NCBI RefSeq assembly: GCF_010993775.1
Contig: NZ_WOTO01000047.1
Coordinates: forward strand, 1 to 64,000
Reading direction: 5' to 3'
Origin: Fodinicola feengrottensis
GTDB taxonomy: Bacteria; Actinomycetota; Actinomycetes; Mycobacteriales; HKI-0501
DNA: 64,000 bases
Below, piece after piece: positions 30,933 to 40,506 of the stretch. Each line of letters starts with the position of its first letter. The stretch's first letter is position 1. Made by a program: the position numbers and the translations under genes. The notes below the pieces were generated by a model that was not told where the DNA came from, searched no databases, and was given only the letters and a program-made list of their open reading frames with translations.

Positions 30933-31617
30933 CGCTCCTCCTCCGATAGGCCAAGATCACTGCTCGTAGAAGGAACGTCCAAAACGCGCTCAGGGTGCCA
31001 GGGCACCGTCCAGCCGCCGATATCCAGCAACCCGGACACCAGCGCGGCGGTGAACCCCCACACCACCATGCCCCGGACGGCGAAACCCGGGCTCGCATAA
31101 CCGGCCGGGTGTCTGACTGTCACCCTGTTCGCCGGGTCGACCAGCTCGGACACCGGCACCCGGGTGACCGAGGCCACTTCCTCGCGGTGCAACGGGGCGA
31201 CCGGGTGCGGCCGCTCCCACCAGGCCAGCACCGGCGTGACCAGGAAACGGGAAACCGGCACCGGCAGCGGCGGGAGGCTCGCGACGACACGTACGGACGA
31301 CGGGTCAAGCCCGGTCTCCTCGTTCGCCTCCCGCAGCGCGGTCTGCTCCACGCCGGTGTCCTCCGGATCGACCGCACCGCCAGGAAAGGCCGGCTGGCCA
31401 GCGTGATTGCGCAGGGTGGCGGCCCGTTCCAGCAACAGGATGTCCGGTCCGGGCACGACCCCGTCACCGGTCACGTTCGGCGCGTTCTGGCCAAAAGCAT
31501 CAGCACCGCGGCCGGCCGCCCGATCGGCTCGATGTCCCGCCGGTAGCGGTCCAGCGGCGACTCGAAGCCGCCGCTGACCGCGTCGACGAGCTTGTCCATC
31601 CAGTCCGGCAGCGGCAT
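30929..31617 (-). CDS. NUDIX hydrolase, CoA pyrophosphatase-like (frameshifted)
   Basis: ATG 31617 begins MPLPDWMDKLVDAVSGGFES and a break near 31470 leads to DILLLERAATLRNHAGQPAF and the NUDIX box GGAVDPEDTGVEQTALREANEETGL region (G-x5-E-x7-REUxEE-x-G with REANEETGL). The arrangement LR-x-H-x-GQ-x-AFPGG before the box is the signature of CoA-cleaving NUDIX enzymes. Equivalent to Rv3672c in the conserved operon. About 229 residues. Confidence 0.82.
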
Positions 31618-31619
31618 CG

Positions 31620-32239
31620 TCACCGGACCGGCACCCCCAGATACTGCTGGACCAGCTGTGCCAGCGCCGCGTCGGTCAGCACCGGCCCCGCGTACACGTG
31701 CCGGATGACACCGTCCGGGCCGATCAGCAGGGTGATGGGCAGGTTGGTACGACCGAGGCTGCGCTCGACCGCCACGTCAGGGTCGAACACGTTGGCGAAC
31801 CGGACACCGACATCGCGGCCGGCGGCCACCGCACGGCCCGGATCGTCTTTGGTCGACACGCCCAGCACAACCAGAGTCTGCCCCGCCGAAGCGGCCAGCC
31901 GGGCGAAGGCCGGCAACTCCTGACCGCACGGCTGACACCAGGAAGCCCACAGGTTGACCACCATCGGCCTCCCGGTCAGCTGGTCCAGTCGCACGCTCCG
32001 ACCGGAGCCGTCCATGCAGGTCAGCGGCACTGCCGGCAGCCGTTGCCCGGCGCTCTTGGCAGCGTTACCAGCGGCGGTCCGAGCGGCCGGTGGGCACGCG
32101 GCGAAGCCGGACCCGTGGAACTGTCCAGCGTTGCTCGTCTGGGCAGCCTCGGTGCCCCCGCTGGGCGTCCCAGCGCAGCTCACCAGCGCGATCGCGGCCG
32201 CCACGGCGAGCACCAGGATCGCCCCCACCGCCTCCTCAT
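31620..32239 (-). CDS. TlpA-like thioredoxin-fold lipoprotein
   Basis: ATG 32239 overlaps the nth stop as ATGA. The five-G run close to the start lacks one base; restoring it gives MRRRWGAILVLAVAAAIALV followed by the lipobox cysteine (ALVSC), an exported lipoprotein. The AhpC/TlpA domain has the redox centre WASWCQPCGQE and cis-Pro region NLPITLLIG. Such proteins keep extracytoplasmic cysteines reduced or mature cytochromes; this one, like Rv3673c, is tied to MarP and the CoA-type NUDIX enzyme by operon structure. About 206 residues. Confidence 0.85.
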
Positions 32240-33018
32240 GGCTTGACCATCGCCGCCAGTTCGTCGACTCGCGGGCCCTTGAGCAGCTTGACCGCGTCGG
32301 CATAGTCAGTGGGACCTGTCCCGTACGACGGGCAGAGCGAGGCCAACGTGCAGGCACCGCAGGCCGGCTTGCGGGCGTGACACACCCGGCGGCCATGGAA
32401 GATCACCCGGTGCGACAGCATCGTCCAGTCCTTCTTCGGGATCAGGTCCCCGACAATGAACTCGACCTTGACCGGGTCCTCCTCGGCGGTCCAGCCGAAC
32501 CGCCGGACCAACCGACCGAAATGCGTGTCCACGGTGATGCCCGGCACGTCGAAAGCGTTGCCGAGCACCACGTTCGCGGTCTTGCGACCGATGCCCGGCA
32601 GGGTGACCAGGTCCTCCAACCGGCCCGGCACCTCGCCGTCGTACTTCTCCACCAACATCTGCCCGAGCTTGATCAGCGAGGACGTCTTGTTCCGGTAGAA
32701 GCCGGTGGACCGGATCATCTCCTCCAGCTCGATCCGGTCGGCGCCGGCGTAGTCGGCGGCGGACCGATAGCGCTGGAACAGCGCCGGGGTCGTCTCGTTC
32801 ACCCGCTTGTCGGTGCACTGCGCGGACAGGATGGTGGCCACCGCCAGCTCCAGCGGACTGCGGAAATCCAGCTCGCAATGCGCGTCCGGGTGGGTGTCGG
32901 CGAGGATCTTGTGCATCTTGCGGGCCCGCCTGGTCAGCGACAGCGGCGACTCGGCCGCTTTCGGCTTGGCAGAAGAGGCTGCAGGACTCACCGCGGCGCG
33001 GCACCGGTCACCTCGCAA
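32236..33018 (-). CDS. nth: endonuclease III
   Basis: A DNA glycosylase/AP lyase for oxidised pyrimidines. The helix-hairpin-helix LPGIGRKTANVV carries the catalytic lysine, VDTHFGRL the catalytic aspartate, and the C-terminal Cys-x6-Cys-x2-Cys-x5-Cys (CHARKPACGACTLASLC) binds a [4Fe-4S] cluster. The frame is intact at 260 residues; the true start may be one of the later codons, since the first 30 residues are not typical. First gene of the leftward operon, divergent from crp. Confidence 0.95.
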   Translation of the reverse strand: MRGDRCRAAVSPAASSAKPKAAESPLSLTRRARKMHKILADTHPDAHCELDFRSPLELAVATILSAQCTDKRVNETTPALFQRYRSAADYAGADRIELEEMIRSTGFYRNKTSSLIKLGQMLVEKYDGEVPGRLEDLVTLPGIGRKTANVVLGNAFDVPGITVDTHFGRLVRRFGWTAEEDPVKVEFIVGDLIPKKDWTMLSHRVIFHGRRVCHARKPACGACTLASLCPSYGTGPTDYADAVKLLKGPRVDELAAMVKP

Positions 33019-33263
33019 AGACTACGGCGGCAAGACGACACAAACGCGCTCCGGGTGCCGCCGCATTGCCGCGGCGGGCAGGTGCCGGCGTACGGTCACA
33101 GTGGGCTGATCAGGGGTGGATCACCGTTCGCAACCCGATGATCACCGCCGAAAAGGCAGTTTCTGCACCGCAGGCCGTGCCTAACCGCACATCCGACGGC
33201 AAAGAGCCCTAGACTCACGGCGCGGTCCTGATGATCGTGTTCTCAGTACGCGGAGGTGCGGAC

Positions 33264-33938
33264 ATGGATGAAGTGCTCGCGCGGGCAGGTCTGTTCCAAG
33301 GAGTGGACCCGGACGCCGCCGAGTCGCTGGCTGCCCAGTTGGAGCATCTCGACGCCCCACGCGGCCAGGTCATCTTCTCCGAGGGCGACCCCGGCGACAG
33401 TCTCTACATCGTCGAGGCCGGCAAGGTGAAGATTGGCCGCCGGGCCGCCGACGGTCGGGAGAACATGATCGCGGTGTTCGGCCCCAGCGACATGTTCGGC
33501 GAGTTGTCGCTGTTCGACCCGGGGCCGCGGACCGGCACCGCGGTCGCGGTGACCGACGCGCGGATCGCCCGACTGCGCCAACAGGCGTTGCGGCCGTGGA
33601 TCACCAATCGCCCGGAGATCGCTGAGCAGCTGCTCCGCGTGCTGGCGAGGCGACTGCGTCGTACCAACGACGCCCTCGCCGACCTGATCTTCACCGACGT
33701 GCCCGGACGAGTGGCCAAGAACCTGCTCCAGATGGCCGCCCGCTTCGGCTCTCGCGAAGGCAACACCCTGCGGGTCACCCACGACCTGACGCAGGAGGAG
33801 CTGGCCCAACTGGTCGGCGCCTCCCGCGAGACGGTCAACAAGGCCCTCGCTGACTTCGCTTCCCGCGGCTGGCTCCGCCTGGAGGGCAAGAGCGTCGTCC
33901 TCCTGGACCACGAGCGCCTGGCCCGCCGCGCCCGCTAG
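33264..33938 (+). CDS. crp: Crp/Fnr-family cAMP receptor regulator
   Basis: ATG 33264 (MDEVLARAGLFQGVDPDAAE) is the family start, preceded by GGAGG. The cyclic-nucleotide domain includes FGELSLFDPGPRTGTAVAV, with Glu, Arg and Thr residues that contact cAMP. The C-terminal helix-turn-helix is TQEELAQLVGASRETVNKAL. Length 224 and the nth neighbourhood match mycobacterial Crp (Rv3676). It should act as the global cAMP-dependent regulator; a large class III cyclase gene lies 15 kb away. Confidence 0.95.
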   Translation: MDEVLARAGLFQGVDPDAAESLAAQLEHLDAPRGQVIFSEGDPGDSLYIVEAGKVKIGRRAADGRENMIAVFGPSDMFGELSLFDPGPRTGTAVAVTDARIARLRQQALRPWITNRPEIAEQLLRVLARRLRRTNDALADLIFTDVPGRVAKNLLQMAARFGSREGNTLRVTHDLTQEELAQLVGASRETVNKALADFASRGWLRLEGKSVVLLDHERLARRAR

Positions 33939-33950
33939 CAGAACCCGTCG

Positions 33951-34010
33951 CGAGCTTGACGTTTCGTCGTCGTCGACACGCCCGATGGTGGCGACCAAAC
34001 GTCAAGCTCG
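33951..34010. terminator. long-arm inverted repeat between convergent crp and kinase genes
   Basis: CGAGCTTGACGTTT (33951-33964) and AAACGTCAAGCTCG (33997-34010) are perfect 14-bp complements with a 32-nt loop. The position between convergent genes suggests a bidirectional terminator, although the loop is long and T tracts are absent. Confidence 0.5.
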
Positions 34011-34049
34011 TGGTGGCGCCAGCGACTCGGGATTCAGTAACCCAGCAGT

Positions 34050-35633
34050 TCAGTGGTTCAGGATGAGGACCACCGCGACCACGGCCGCGATGACGATGCC
34101 GGCGGCGACCACCACGCCAGCGGTGATCAGGACGAGCTGGCCGTTGGAGAAGCGCGACAGGAACGTGGTCTCGGCCTGGCCGGCCGGTTGCTGCCCAGCG
34201 GACGGCCGCGCGGTCACCACGTACGGCCCAGTGGGGCGTCCGACCTGAGGCGGCGGCACCGGATACCCCTGTCCACCGCCGTACGGACCACCGCCCGAGA
34301 CACCCGGCTGGACAATGCCCGGCTGAGCGATCCCGGGCTGGCCACTGTACGAACCGCCGCCTGGTGGCAGTGGCACCGGCGGTACGGCTGGCGGACGGGC
34401 AGGTGGCTGTCCCGGTCCGGGCGATGGGACAAAAAGTCCAGGCTGGCCTGACTGTCCACCGGGCCGAAAAAAAGACGGCGCCTGCCCCGCTGGCGGCGGA
34501 TAGCCGGGCGAGCGTACGAGCGGCCCCGGGATCGGCATCCGGCCGGTCGCCGCCGACTGCGGTACCGGACCTGCCGCAGGCGAAGGAGGGGCCGCTGGAC
34601 GGCGGACCGCTGGAGGGGGAACCACCGGTCGGCGGACCGGAAGGACTGCCCCAACTCGGGGAACCGGACGTGTGACCAGGCGAAAGAGACGGCGACCCGG
34701 TGGACGAGAGACCGGCCGGGTGCCCGCCTTCCGGCAGATATTCGCCTTCCGGGATGTACTTGTGCAGCGAGGTGGTGGTCGAGCCAGGCGGTGGCAGGGA
34801 CAGCGACTCCAACGCGTACTGGAAGGCGTCCGCGGTGTCGTAGCGCTCGTCGACGTCGCTCGCCATCGAATGCCGGAGCACCTCGACGAACTCGGCGGAC
34901 ACCTCCGCGATGTCCGGGATCGGGCGTTCCTGCAGCATGACGACGGTCGCCAGGGACGGCGTCCCGCTGGCCGGCCAGCGCGGCGGCCGACCGAACCGGT
35001 CAGCAGCGCGTAGAGGGTGGCGCCAAGCGAGTAGACGTCCGCGGCCGTGGTCGGGCGCCGCTCGGCCTTGAAGACCTCCGGCGCCGAGTACGCCGGAGTC
35101 AGCGCGTCCAACGCCAGCGAGGTGTAACGCTGCGAGTGCAGCATCGACGCCAGCCCGAAGTCGGCCAGCCCTGGCTCACCGAAGGCCCTGATCAGGATGT
35201 TGCCGGGCTTCACGTCCCGGTGCAGGATGCCGGCGCTGTGCGCGGCCGACAGCGCGCCGGCGATCTTCACCCCGATGTCCCGGACCCGGCGCTCCTCCAG
35301 CGGCCCGTTGCGCTTCAGCAGCGCCGCGTACGAGCCGCCGGTGCAGAGCTCCATGATCAGGTACGGGTGGCTGTCGCCGGTCACGCCGGCGTCGTACACC
35401 GGCACGATGTTCGGGTGCGCGGACAGCCGGCCGGCCGCCTGCGCCTCCCGCAGGAATCGCCGCCGGTCACGCTCGTCCTCCACGGACCGCGTGTCGATCT
35501 TGAGCGCGACTTCACGCCCAATCGAGGTCTGGGTGGCCACGTACACAGTGGCGTAGCCGCCGCGAGCCAGCACCCGGAGGTTGCTGTAGCCGGGAACCGG
35601 CGAGATGGGCACCCGCCCGGTCGGTCCGGTCAC
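34050..35633 (-). CDS. eukaryotic-type Ser/Thr protein kinase, one membrane helix (frameshifted)
   Basis: GTG 35633 overlaps the TetR stop as GTGA. The kinase domain has the glycine loop ARGGYATVYVAT, ATP lysine in EVALKI, catalytic HRDVKPGNIL and metal-binding DFG (LADFGLAS). Two compensating breaks near 34990 and 34590 move the C-lobe end (MLQERPIPDIAEVSAEFVEV) and part of the proline-rich linker into another frame. The linker is about 200 residues of Pro/Gly, then one membrane helix at the very C-terminus (LVLITAGVVVAAGIVIAAVV) with only a few residues outside, so there is no extracellular sensor such as PASTA. Confidence 0.85.
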   Translation of the reverse strand: MTGPTGRVPISPVPGYSNLRVLARGGYATVYVATQTSIGREVALKIDTRSVEDERDRRRFLREAQAAGRLSAHPNIVPVYDAGVTGDSHPYLIMELCTGGSYAALLKRNGPLEERRVRDIGVKIAGALSAAHSAGILHRDVKPGNILIRAFGEPGLADFGLASMLHSQRYTSLALDALTPAYSAPEVFKAERRPTTAADVYSLGATLYALLTGSVGRRAGRPAGRRPWRPSSCCRNARSRTSRRCPPSSSRCSGIRWRATSTSATTPRTPSSTRWSRCPCHRLARPPPRCTSTSRKANICRKAGTRPVSRPPGRRLFRLVTRPVPRVGAVLPVRRPVVPPPAVRRPAAPPSPAAGPVPQSAATGRMPIPGPLVRSPGYPPPAGQAPSFFRPGGQSGQPGLFVPSPGPGQPPARPPAVPPVPLPPGGGSYSGQPGIAQPGIVQPGVSGGGPYGGGQGYPVPPPQVGRPTGPYVVTARPSAGQQPAGQAETTFLSRFSNGQLVLITAGVVVAAGIVIAAVVAVVLILNH

Positions 35634-36334
35634 TCCTGCAACCAGGGCAACGGCTCGTCCGGGTCCAGATCCAGGCCACGGTCCTTCAGCGCGCCGCGAA
35701 TGCTGCGCAGGATGCTGCCGCAGAGCATCTCCGACACCGGCGCGCGGTCCATCGCGGACCGGTTCTCCAGCCACCAGTTGCCGACCGACTCGACGAAGCC
35801 GATCACCCCGAAGGCCATCGCGTCGACCAGCACGTCGTCCTTGCCCGAGCGCTGCAGGAAGCGGTGGAACAGCGTGCCGACATGCGCGGCGAGGGCGCCT
35901 TTCACGTCCGCCACCACATCGGCGCCGGTACGGGTGAAGGCCGCGTACTGCACAACGAAACGATACAGATGCGGGTGTTTTTCCAGGAACTGCAGGTATG
36001 TGTCGACGGTCTGGGTGATCAGCTCGCGGGCCGACCCGACCTCGCTGAGCCGCCCGGTGAGCTGCTCGACCAGCATCGCGACGGCCCGCTGGGCGATCGC
36101 CCGGTGCAGGTCGTCCTTATCCTTGAAGTGCCGGTAGAGGATCGGCCGGGCGACGCCGGCCAGATCGGCGATCTGCGCCGTCGACGTACTCGGCCCATAT
36201 TCCTCCACCGCGCTGGTCGCCACCTCGACGAACTCCGCGCGGCGCTGAGCCCGGTGGTTGTCCCACCGGGACCGGCGGCCATCCACAGCTGCGCCGGTGC
36301 CGCCACCGGCCTTGCGTCCGACCGCACCTGCCAT
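35630..36334 (-). CDS. TetR-family transcriptional regulator
   Basis: The N-terminal helix-turn-helix (STAQIADLAGVARPILYRHF) and a helical ligand domain of about 160 residues define a TetR repressor, 234 residues. It is translationally coupled to the kinase gene and diverges from the NagZ-NamZ gene, with only 53 nt between them containing a near-perfect palindrome (36353-36372). It probably represses itself, the kinase and the salvage cluster. Confidence 0.88.
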   Translation of the reverse strand: MAGAVGRKAGGGTGAAVDGRRSRWDNHRAQRRAEFVEVATSAVEEYGPSTSTAQIADLAGVARPILYRHFKDKDDLHRAIAQRAVAMLVEQLTGRLSEVGSARELITQTVDTYLQFLEKHPHLYRFVVQYAAFTRTGADVVADVKGALAAHVGTLFHRFLQRSGKDDVLVDAMAFGVIGFVESVGNWWLENRSAMDRAPVSEMLCGSILRSIRGALKDRGLDLDPDEPLPWLQE

Positions 36335-36352
36335 CAGCCCACCTTAACGAAG

Positions 36353-36372
36353 CCGCACGATGTGTCGTACGG
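36353..36372. promoter_or_regulatory. candidate TetR operator
   Basis: CCGCACGA-TGTG-TCGTACGG is an inverted repeat with one mismatch in 8-bp arms. It lies within the 53-nt divergent region between tetR and the nagZ-namZ gene, the classical position for an autoregulated TetR site controlling both sides. Confidence 0.6.
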
Positions 36373-36387
36373 CAATCTCGCACCGCA

Positions 36388-39161
36388 ATGGCGACTAGTC
36401 TCAAACCGATGTCATCTTCGACTTCCGGGCGCCGCGAGCTGTCCCAAATGACTGTCTCCGACAAGGTCGGCCAACTCTTCGTCATCCCGGTGGGAAGGCA
36501 TTCGCCGAACGCGCTGCGGCTGCCGCCCGACCAGCGTGCCGGCGCTGTTCAGCTGGATTCGGTGGCCCAGACCTGTGAGCTGGTGGACCGCTATCGGGTC
36601 GGCGGAGTGTGCTACTTCCCTGGTCAGGCAGGTGGCGACGACCCGGCGACGGTGGCCGAGCTGACCGCGGCCGTGCAACGCGCCACCCATTCCTCTGGAG
36701 TGCCACTCCTGGTCGCTACCGACCAGGAAGGCGGCACCGTCGCGCGGCTGCGTACGCCCGCGTTCGCGGTGCCCGGCGCGATGGCGTTGGCGGCGACCGG
36801 CGACCCGGGCGCGGCCCGCGAGGCGGCCCGGATCATCGGCGCCGAATTGCGCGCGCTCGGCATCAACCAGAACTACGCGCCGGTCGCGGACGTCAACGTC
36901 AACCCGGCGAACCCGGTGATCGGCGTACGGTCCTTCGGCTCCGACCCGGCGCAGGTCGCCGAGTATGTGACCGCGCAGGTCCAGGGCATGCAGGACAGCG
37001 GAGTCGCGGCCACGGTGAAGCACTTTCCCGGCCATGGCGACACCGCCACCGACAGCCACCTCGGCCTGCCGGTCATCGAGCATGACCAGCAGACCTGGCG
37101 CAAGATCGACGCGCCGCCGTTCCGGGCCGCCATCGCGGCCGGTGTGGATGCGGTCATGAGCGCCCACCTCGCGATGCCCGCGCTGGATCCGTCCGGCGAG
37201 CCGGCCACCATGTCCGAGCCGATCCTGACCGGCCTGCTGCGCACCGAACTGGGCTTCGACGGTGTCGTCGTCACGGACGCGCTGGACATGGCCGGCGCGC
37301 GGGAGCGGCACGGGGCCGAGGAGGCGGCCGTACGAGCCCTGCTCGCCGGCGCCGACCAGCTGCTGATGCCGGCCGACGTGGAGGCCGCGATCGCCGCTGT
37401 CGTACGCGCGGTGGATTCCGGCCGGGTGCCGATGGAACGCCTCGACCAAGCCGTGGGGCGAGTGCTGCGGCTCAAGCGCCGGCTCGGCTTGTTCGACGGC
37501 CTGCACCTGGAGGTCGACAACCCGTCGCATCCAGGGGGCGCCCTTGCGCTGGCGCTCGCCGGCATCACCGTGCTCGGCTCGCCGCTGCGCCCGGTGACCA
37601 GCGGATCGGTGGCCCTGGTCGGCTGCCTCGCGACCGGCGCGGACGCGCTGGCCGCCGCCTTGAGCGCGGCCGGTGCGCAGGTGATCGCCGTCGACACCGG
37701 CAGCGATCCGGACCAGGCCGCGGTCGTACGAGCCGCCGAAGTCGCCGGGGCGGCCGACCGGACCGTTCTGGTCACCCGGTCGGCCTGGCGCTGGCCTGGC
37801 CAGCAGGCGCTGCTCGACGCTGTCGACACCGGATTCACCGCAGTAGCGATTCGCGAGCCGTACGACGCGGGCCTTGGTGCCGGCGACACCTGGGTGCTCA
37901 GCTACGGCGACGACGCACTCGCCCTCGAGGCTGTCGGCCAGGTGCTGACTGGCCGCAGCCGGGCCGGTGGCCGGCTGCCGGTGGACGTGCCCGGGGCGGT
38001 GATGACCGTACGGATCGGGATCCAGCGGCTGTGCTCGGATCCGTCGTTGCTGGACGGCCCGGTCGGGCTGCTGACCAACCACACTGGCGTACTGGCCGAT
38101 CTGCGGCCGTCCGCTCTCGCCGCTGTGGACGCGGGCGTAAGGCTGACGGCGCTTTTCGGTCCGGAGCATGGATTGACCGGCACCGCGCAGGCCGGCGAAA
38201 GCGAGGCGGCGGACCGCGATCCGGTCACCGGACTGCCGGTTTTTGACACGTACAAACACAAAGGCGCCGAGCTGGACGCCATGTTGATGGCGTCCCGCAT
38301 CAAAACGCTCGCCGTCGACCTGCAGGACGTGGGCACGCGGTTCTACACGTACGTCTGGTCCATGTACGACCTGATGGCGGCGGCCGCTCGTACCGGCATC
38401 ACCCTCGCCGTGCTGGATCGCCCCAATCCCCTCGGGGGTCTACGTGCCGAGGGCCCGATCCGGCAGCCCGGATTCAGCAGTTTCGTGGGGCAGGGCCGCG
38501 ATTCCGATCCGGCATGGGCTCACGTACGGTGAATTGGCCCGTTGGCTGAACACCGACGCGATCCCTGCCGACGCCGGCCGTCCCGCGGACTTGCGGGTCA
38601 TCGAGATGACCGGTTGGGATCGGCGGATGCTGGCGGCCGACACCGGCCAGCCGTGGGTTTTTCCCGTCCCCGAACATGCCGACCGCGGACACCGCGCTGG
38701 TCTATCCGGGTACCGGTTTGTTTGAGGGCACCAATCTTTCCGAGGGCCGCGGCACCACCCGGCCGTTCGAGATCATCGGCGCGCCTTACGTCGACAACCG
38801 GTTGGCGCCGGCGCTGAACGATCGGGAGCTTCCTGGCGTACGTTTTCGGGCGCTGTCGTACGTTCCGACTTTCGGGAAATTCGCTGGGGAACTGGTGCAC
38901 GGCGTGCAGTTGCACCTCACCGACCCGGCGCAATTGCGGCCAGTACGCACCGCGATCGCGATGCTGACCGAGATCCGCCAGCGTTATCCGGCCGACTTTG
39001 ACTGGCGGCCGGCCGCATCCGGCCGTCGGTTCATGATCGATCTGCTCTGGGGCAGTTCCGCTCTTCGGGAGTCGGCACCGACCGACGAGGTGCTGGGGGC
39101 GATCGACTCGCCGCTTTCCTGGGTGGATCCGGGGATCTTGTCGTACCCGTATCCAGCCTGA
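36388..39161 (+). CDS. NagZ-NamZ fusion: GH3 beta-N-acetylglucosaminidase with C-terminal DUF1343/GH171 exo-muramidase
   Basis: Residues 20-350 are a GH3 NagZ barrel with the diagnostic KHFPGHGDTATDSH loop (K211-H224; His/Asp general acid pair) and nucleophile Asp297 in VVTDALDM. Residues 380-540 form the GH3 C-terminal sandwich. From about 550, LLDGPVGLLTNHTGV, LTALFGPEHGLTG and VDLQDVGTRFYTYVWSMYDL belong to DUF1343, the exo-beta-N-acetylmuramidase NamZ family; it continues to PFEIIGAPYVDNRLAPAL and the stop at 39161. Breaks lie near 38500 and 38680. Both enzymes trim peptidoglycan from the non-reducing end, one GlcNAc and one MurNAc at a time. They are separate genes in Bacillus subtilis. 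No signal peptide is visible. Confidence 0.85.
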
Positions 39162-39162
39162 G

Positions 39163-39444
39163 CTGACATTCGGTCCAGTCAGTTTTTCCTCAGGCAGCCG
39201 AGCCGACACGTACGGCTTCCACTCCACCAACTACCTCGGCATCAACCCCACCTCGATCGATGGCGCGGTGTTACTGCCGAATTTCTTTACAACGATTACC
39301 CCGCAGCTCAACCGCGATTCGACTCACCGTCGCGAACGGTTCCTGGCCGGCTCTGACGACCGTTGGACACCGTCCCATTCGGTGGACATTTACGAACCTG
39401 TCGCAGCGTACGGGCCCGCTGCGGCCCGCCGGCGTACTCGTTAA
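39163..39444 (+). other. open frame without start, possible gene remnant
   Basis: The 353-nt gap between namZ and the GNAT gene contains an unbroken frame reading DTYGFHSTNYLGINPTSIDG and later SVDIYEPVAAYGP, to a TAA at 39442-39444. It looks protein-like rather than random but lacks an initiation codon in context and I do not recognise it. It may be the tail of a deleted gene or an N-terminally damaged small gene. Confidence 0.35.
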
Positions 39445-39514
39445 TCATTGACATTGATCTTGCCTCCTCCGTAACCTGCCCACAGCCACGCACTCTGTCC
39501 GGAAAGGCCGCGGA

Positions 39515-40496
39515 ATGACCGAGATCTGTTACCGGCCTTTTCGGTCCACCGACGTGGACCGGATCGTCGCGGGCTGGAACGACAGCATCCGGTTCGACCC
39601 GGTCGATCGGGACTGGTTCTTCGAATACGTTCTGCTGGACCAGAATTTCGACCCGGCCGGGTTGTTGGTGGCCGAGGCGGACGGCGAGTTGGTGGGTTGT
39701 GCGTACGCCGTTCGGCGGCTCACCCCCGCCAGCGGCACCGACCTGCAGCCCGACCTCGGCTGGATTCCGTTTCTGTTCGTCACGCCGGCCGCGAGGCACA
39801 GTGGGGTCGGGCAACAGTTGTTGCGGTCCACTGTGGACTTTCTACTGGATGCGGGTCGTACGATCGTGGACTTCGGTTGCTACACCCCCGAACTATTTCG
39901 TCCCCGGCCTGGAGGCCGCCGCCTATCCGGACGGCGACCTGTTCCTGCGCAGGGCCGGATTCGAGGTGCGCGGCGAGCCAGTGGCGATGGACCGAACGCT
40001 GGTCGGGTATGCGATGCCCGCCGATGTCGTCCACCTGCGAGATCGCCGTACGACCGAGGGCTACCGCTTCGACATCCCCACCGAGGGCGAAATCCCGGCA
40101 CTGCTTTCCTTCGCTGCCAACGGTTTCGCGCCGGACTGGGCGGACGCTATCCGGGAATCCCTGCGACACGGCCATGGGCTGGGCCGGATTCGAGTGGCCT
40201 GGCGGCACGACCAGGTGGTCGGCTTCGCGATGTACGCGGCCTACCGCGGCATTGCGGAGCGCTTTGGTCCGTTCGGCGTGGACGGCGAGTTGCGCGGAGC
40301 GGGGCTGGGAAAAATACTGCTGCACCAGACGCTGTCCGCGATGCGGGCCGAGGGACTGCACACCGCGTGGTTCCTCTGGACCGGTGAGGTCAGTCCCGCC
40401 GGCCACCTTTACCGACAGGCCGGCTTCTCGGTCACCCGGCGGTTCCAGCTGATGCGCGCCGACCTCGCCGCGATCACGACTTCCCTTTCGCAATAA
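39515..40496 (+). CDS. tandem GNAT acetyltransferase (frameshifted)
   Basis: ATG 39515 follows GGAAAGG. Two GNAT folds stand in series: the first with LGWIPFLFVTPAARHSGVGQ (acetyl-CoA loop near residue 100), the second with FGVDGELRGAGLGKILLHQT (near residue 265) and HLYRQAGFSVTRRF. A break near 39890 separates them; joined length about 326. GNAT genes accompany NagZ/NamZ genes in other bacteria, so acetylation of an amino sugar or muropeptide is plausible but inferred. It lies 10 nt before the transporter operon. Confidence 0.78.
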
Positions 40497-40506
40497 GGAG
40501 CATCCC

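Noticed and set aside
36412..38259. 615-codon minus-strand frame over nagZ-namZ
   Set aside because: Arg/Gly/His-rich shadow with no motifs, opposite a gene with intact GH3 motifs.
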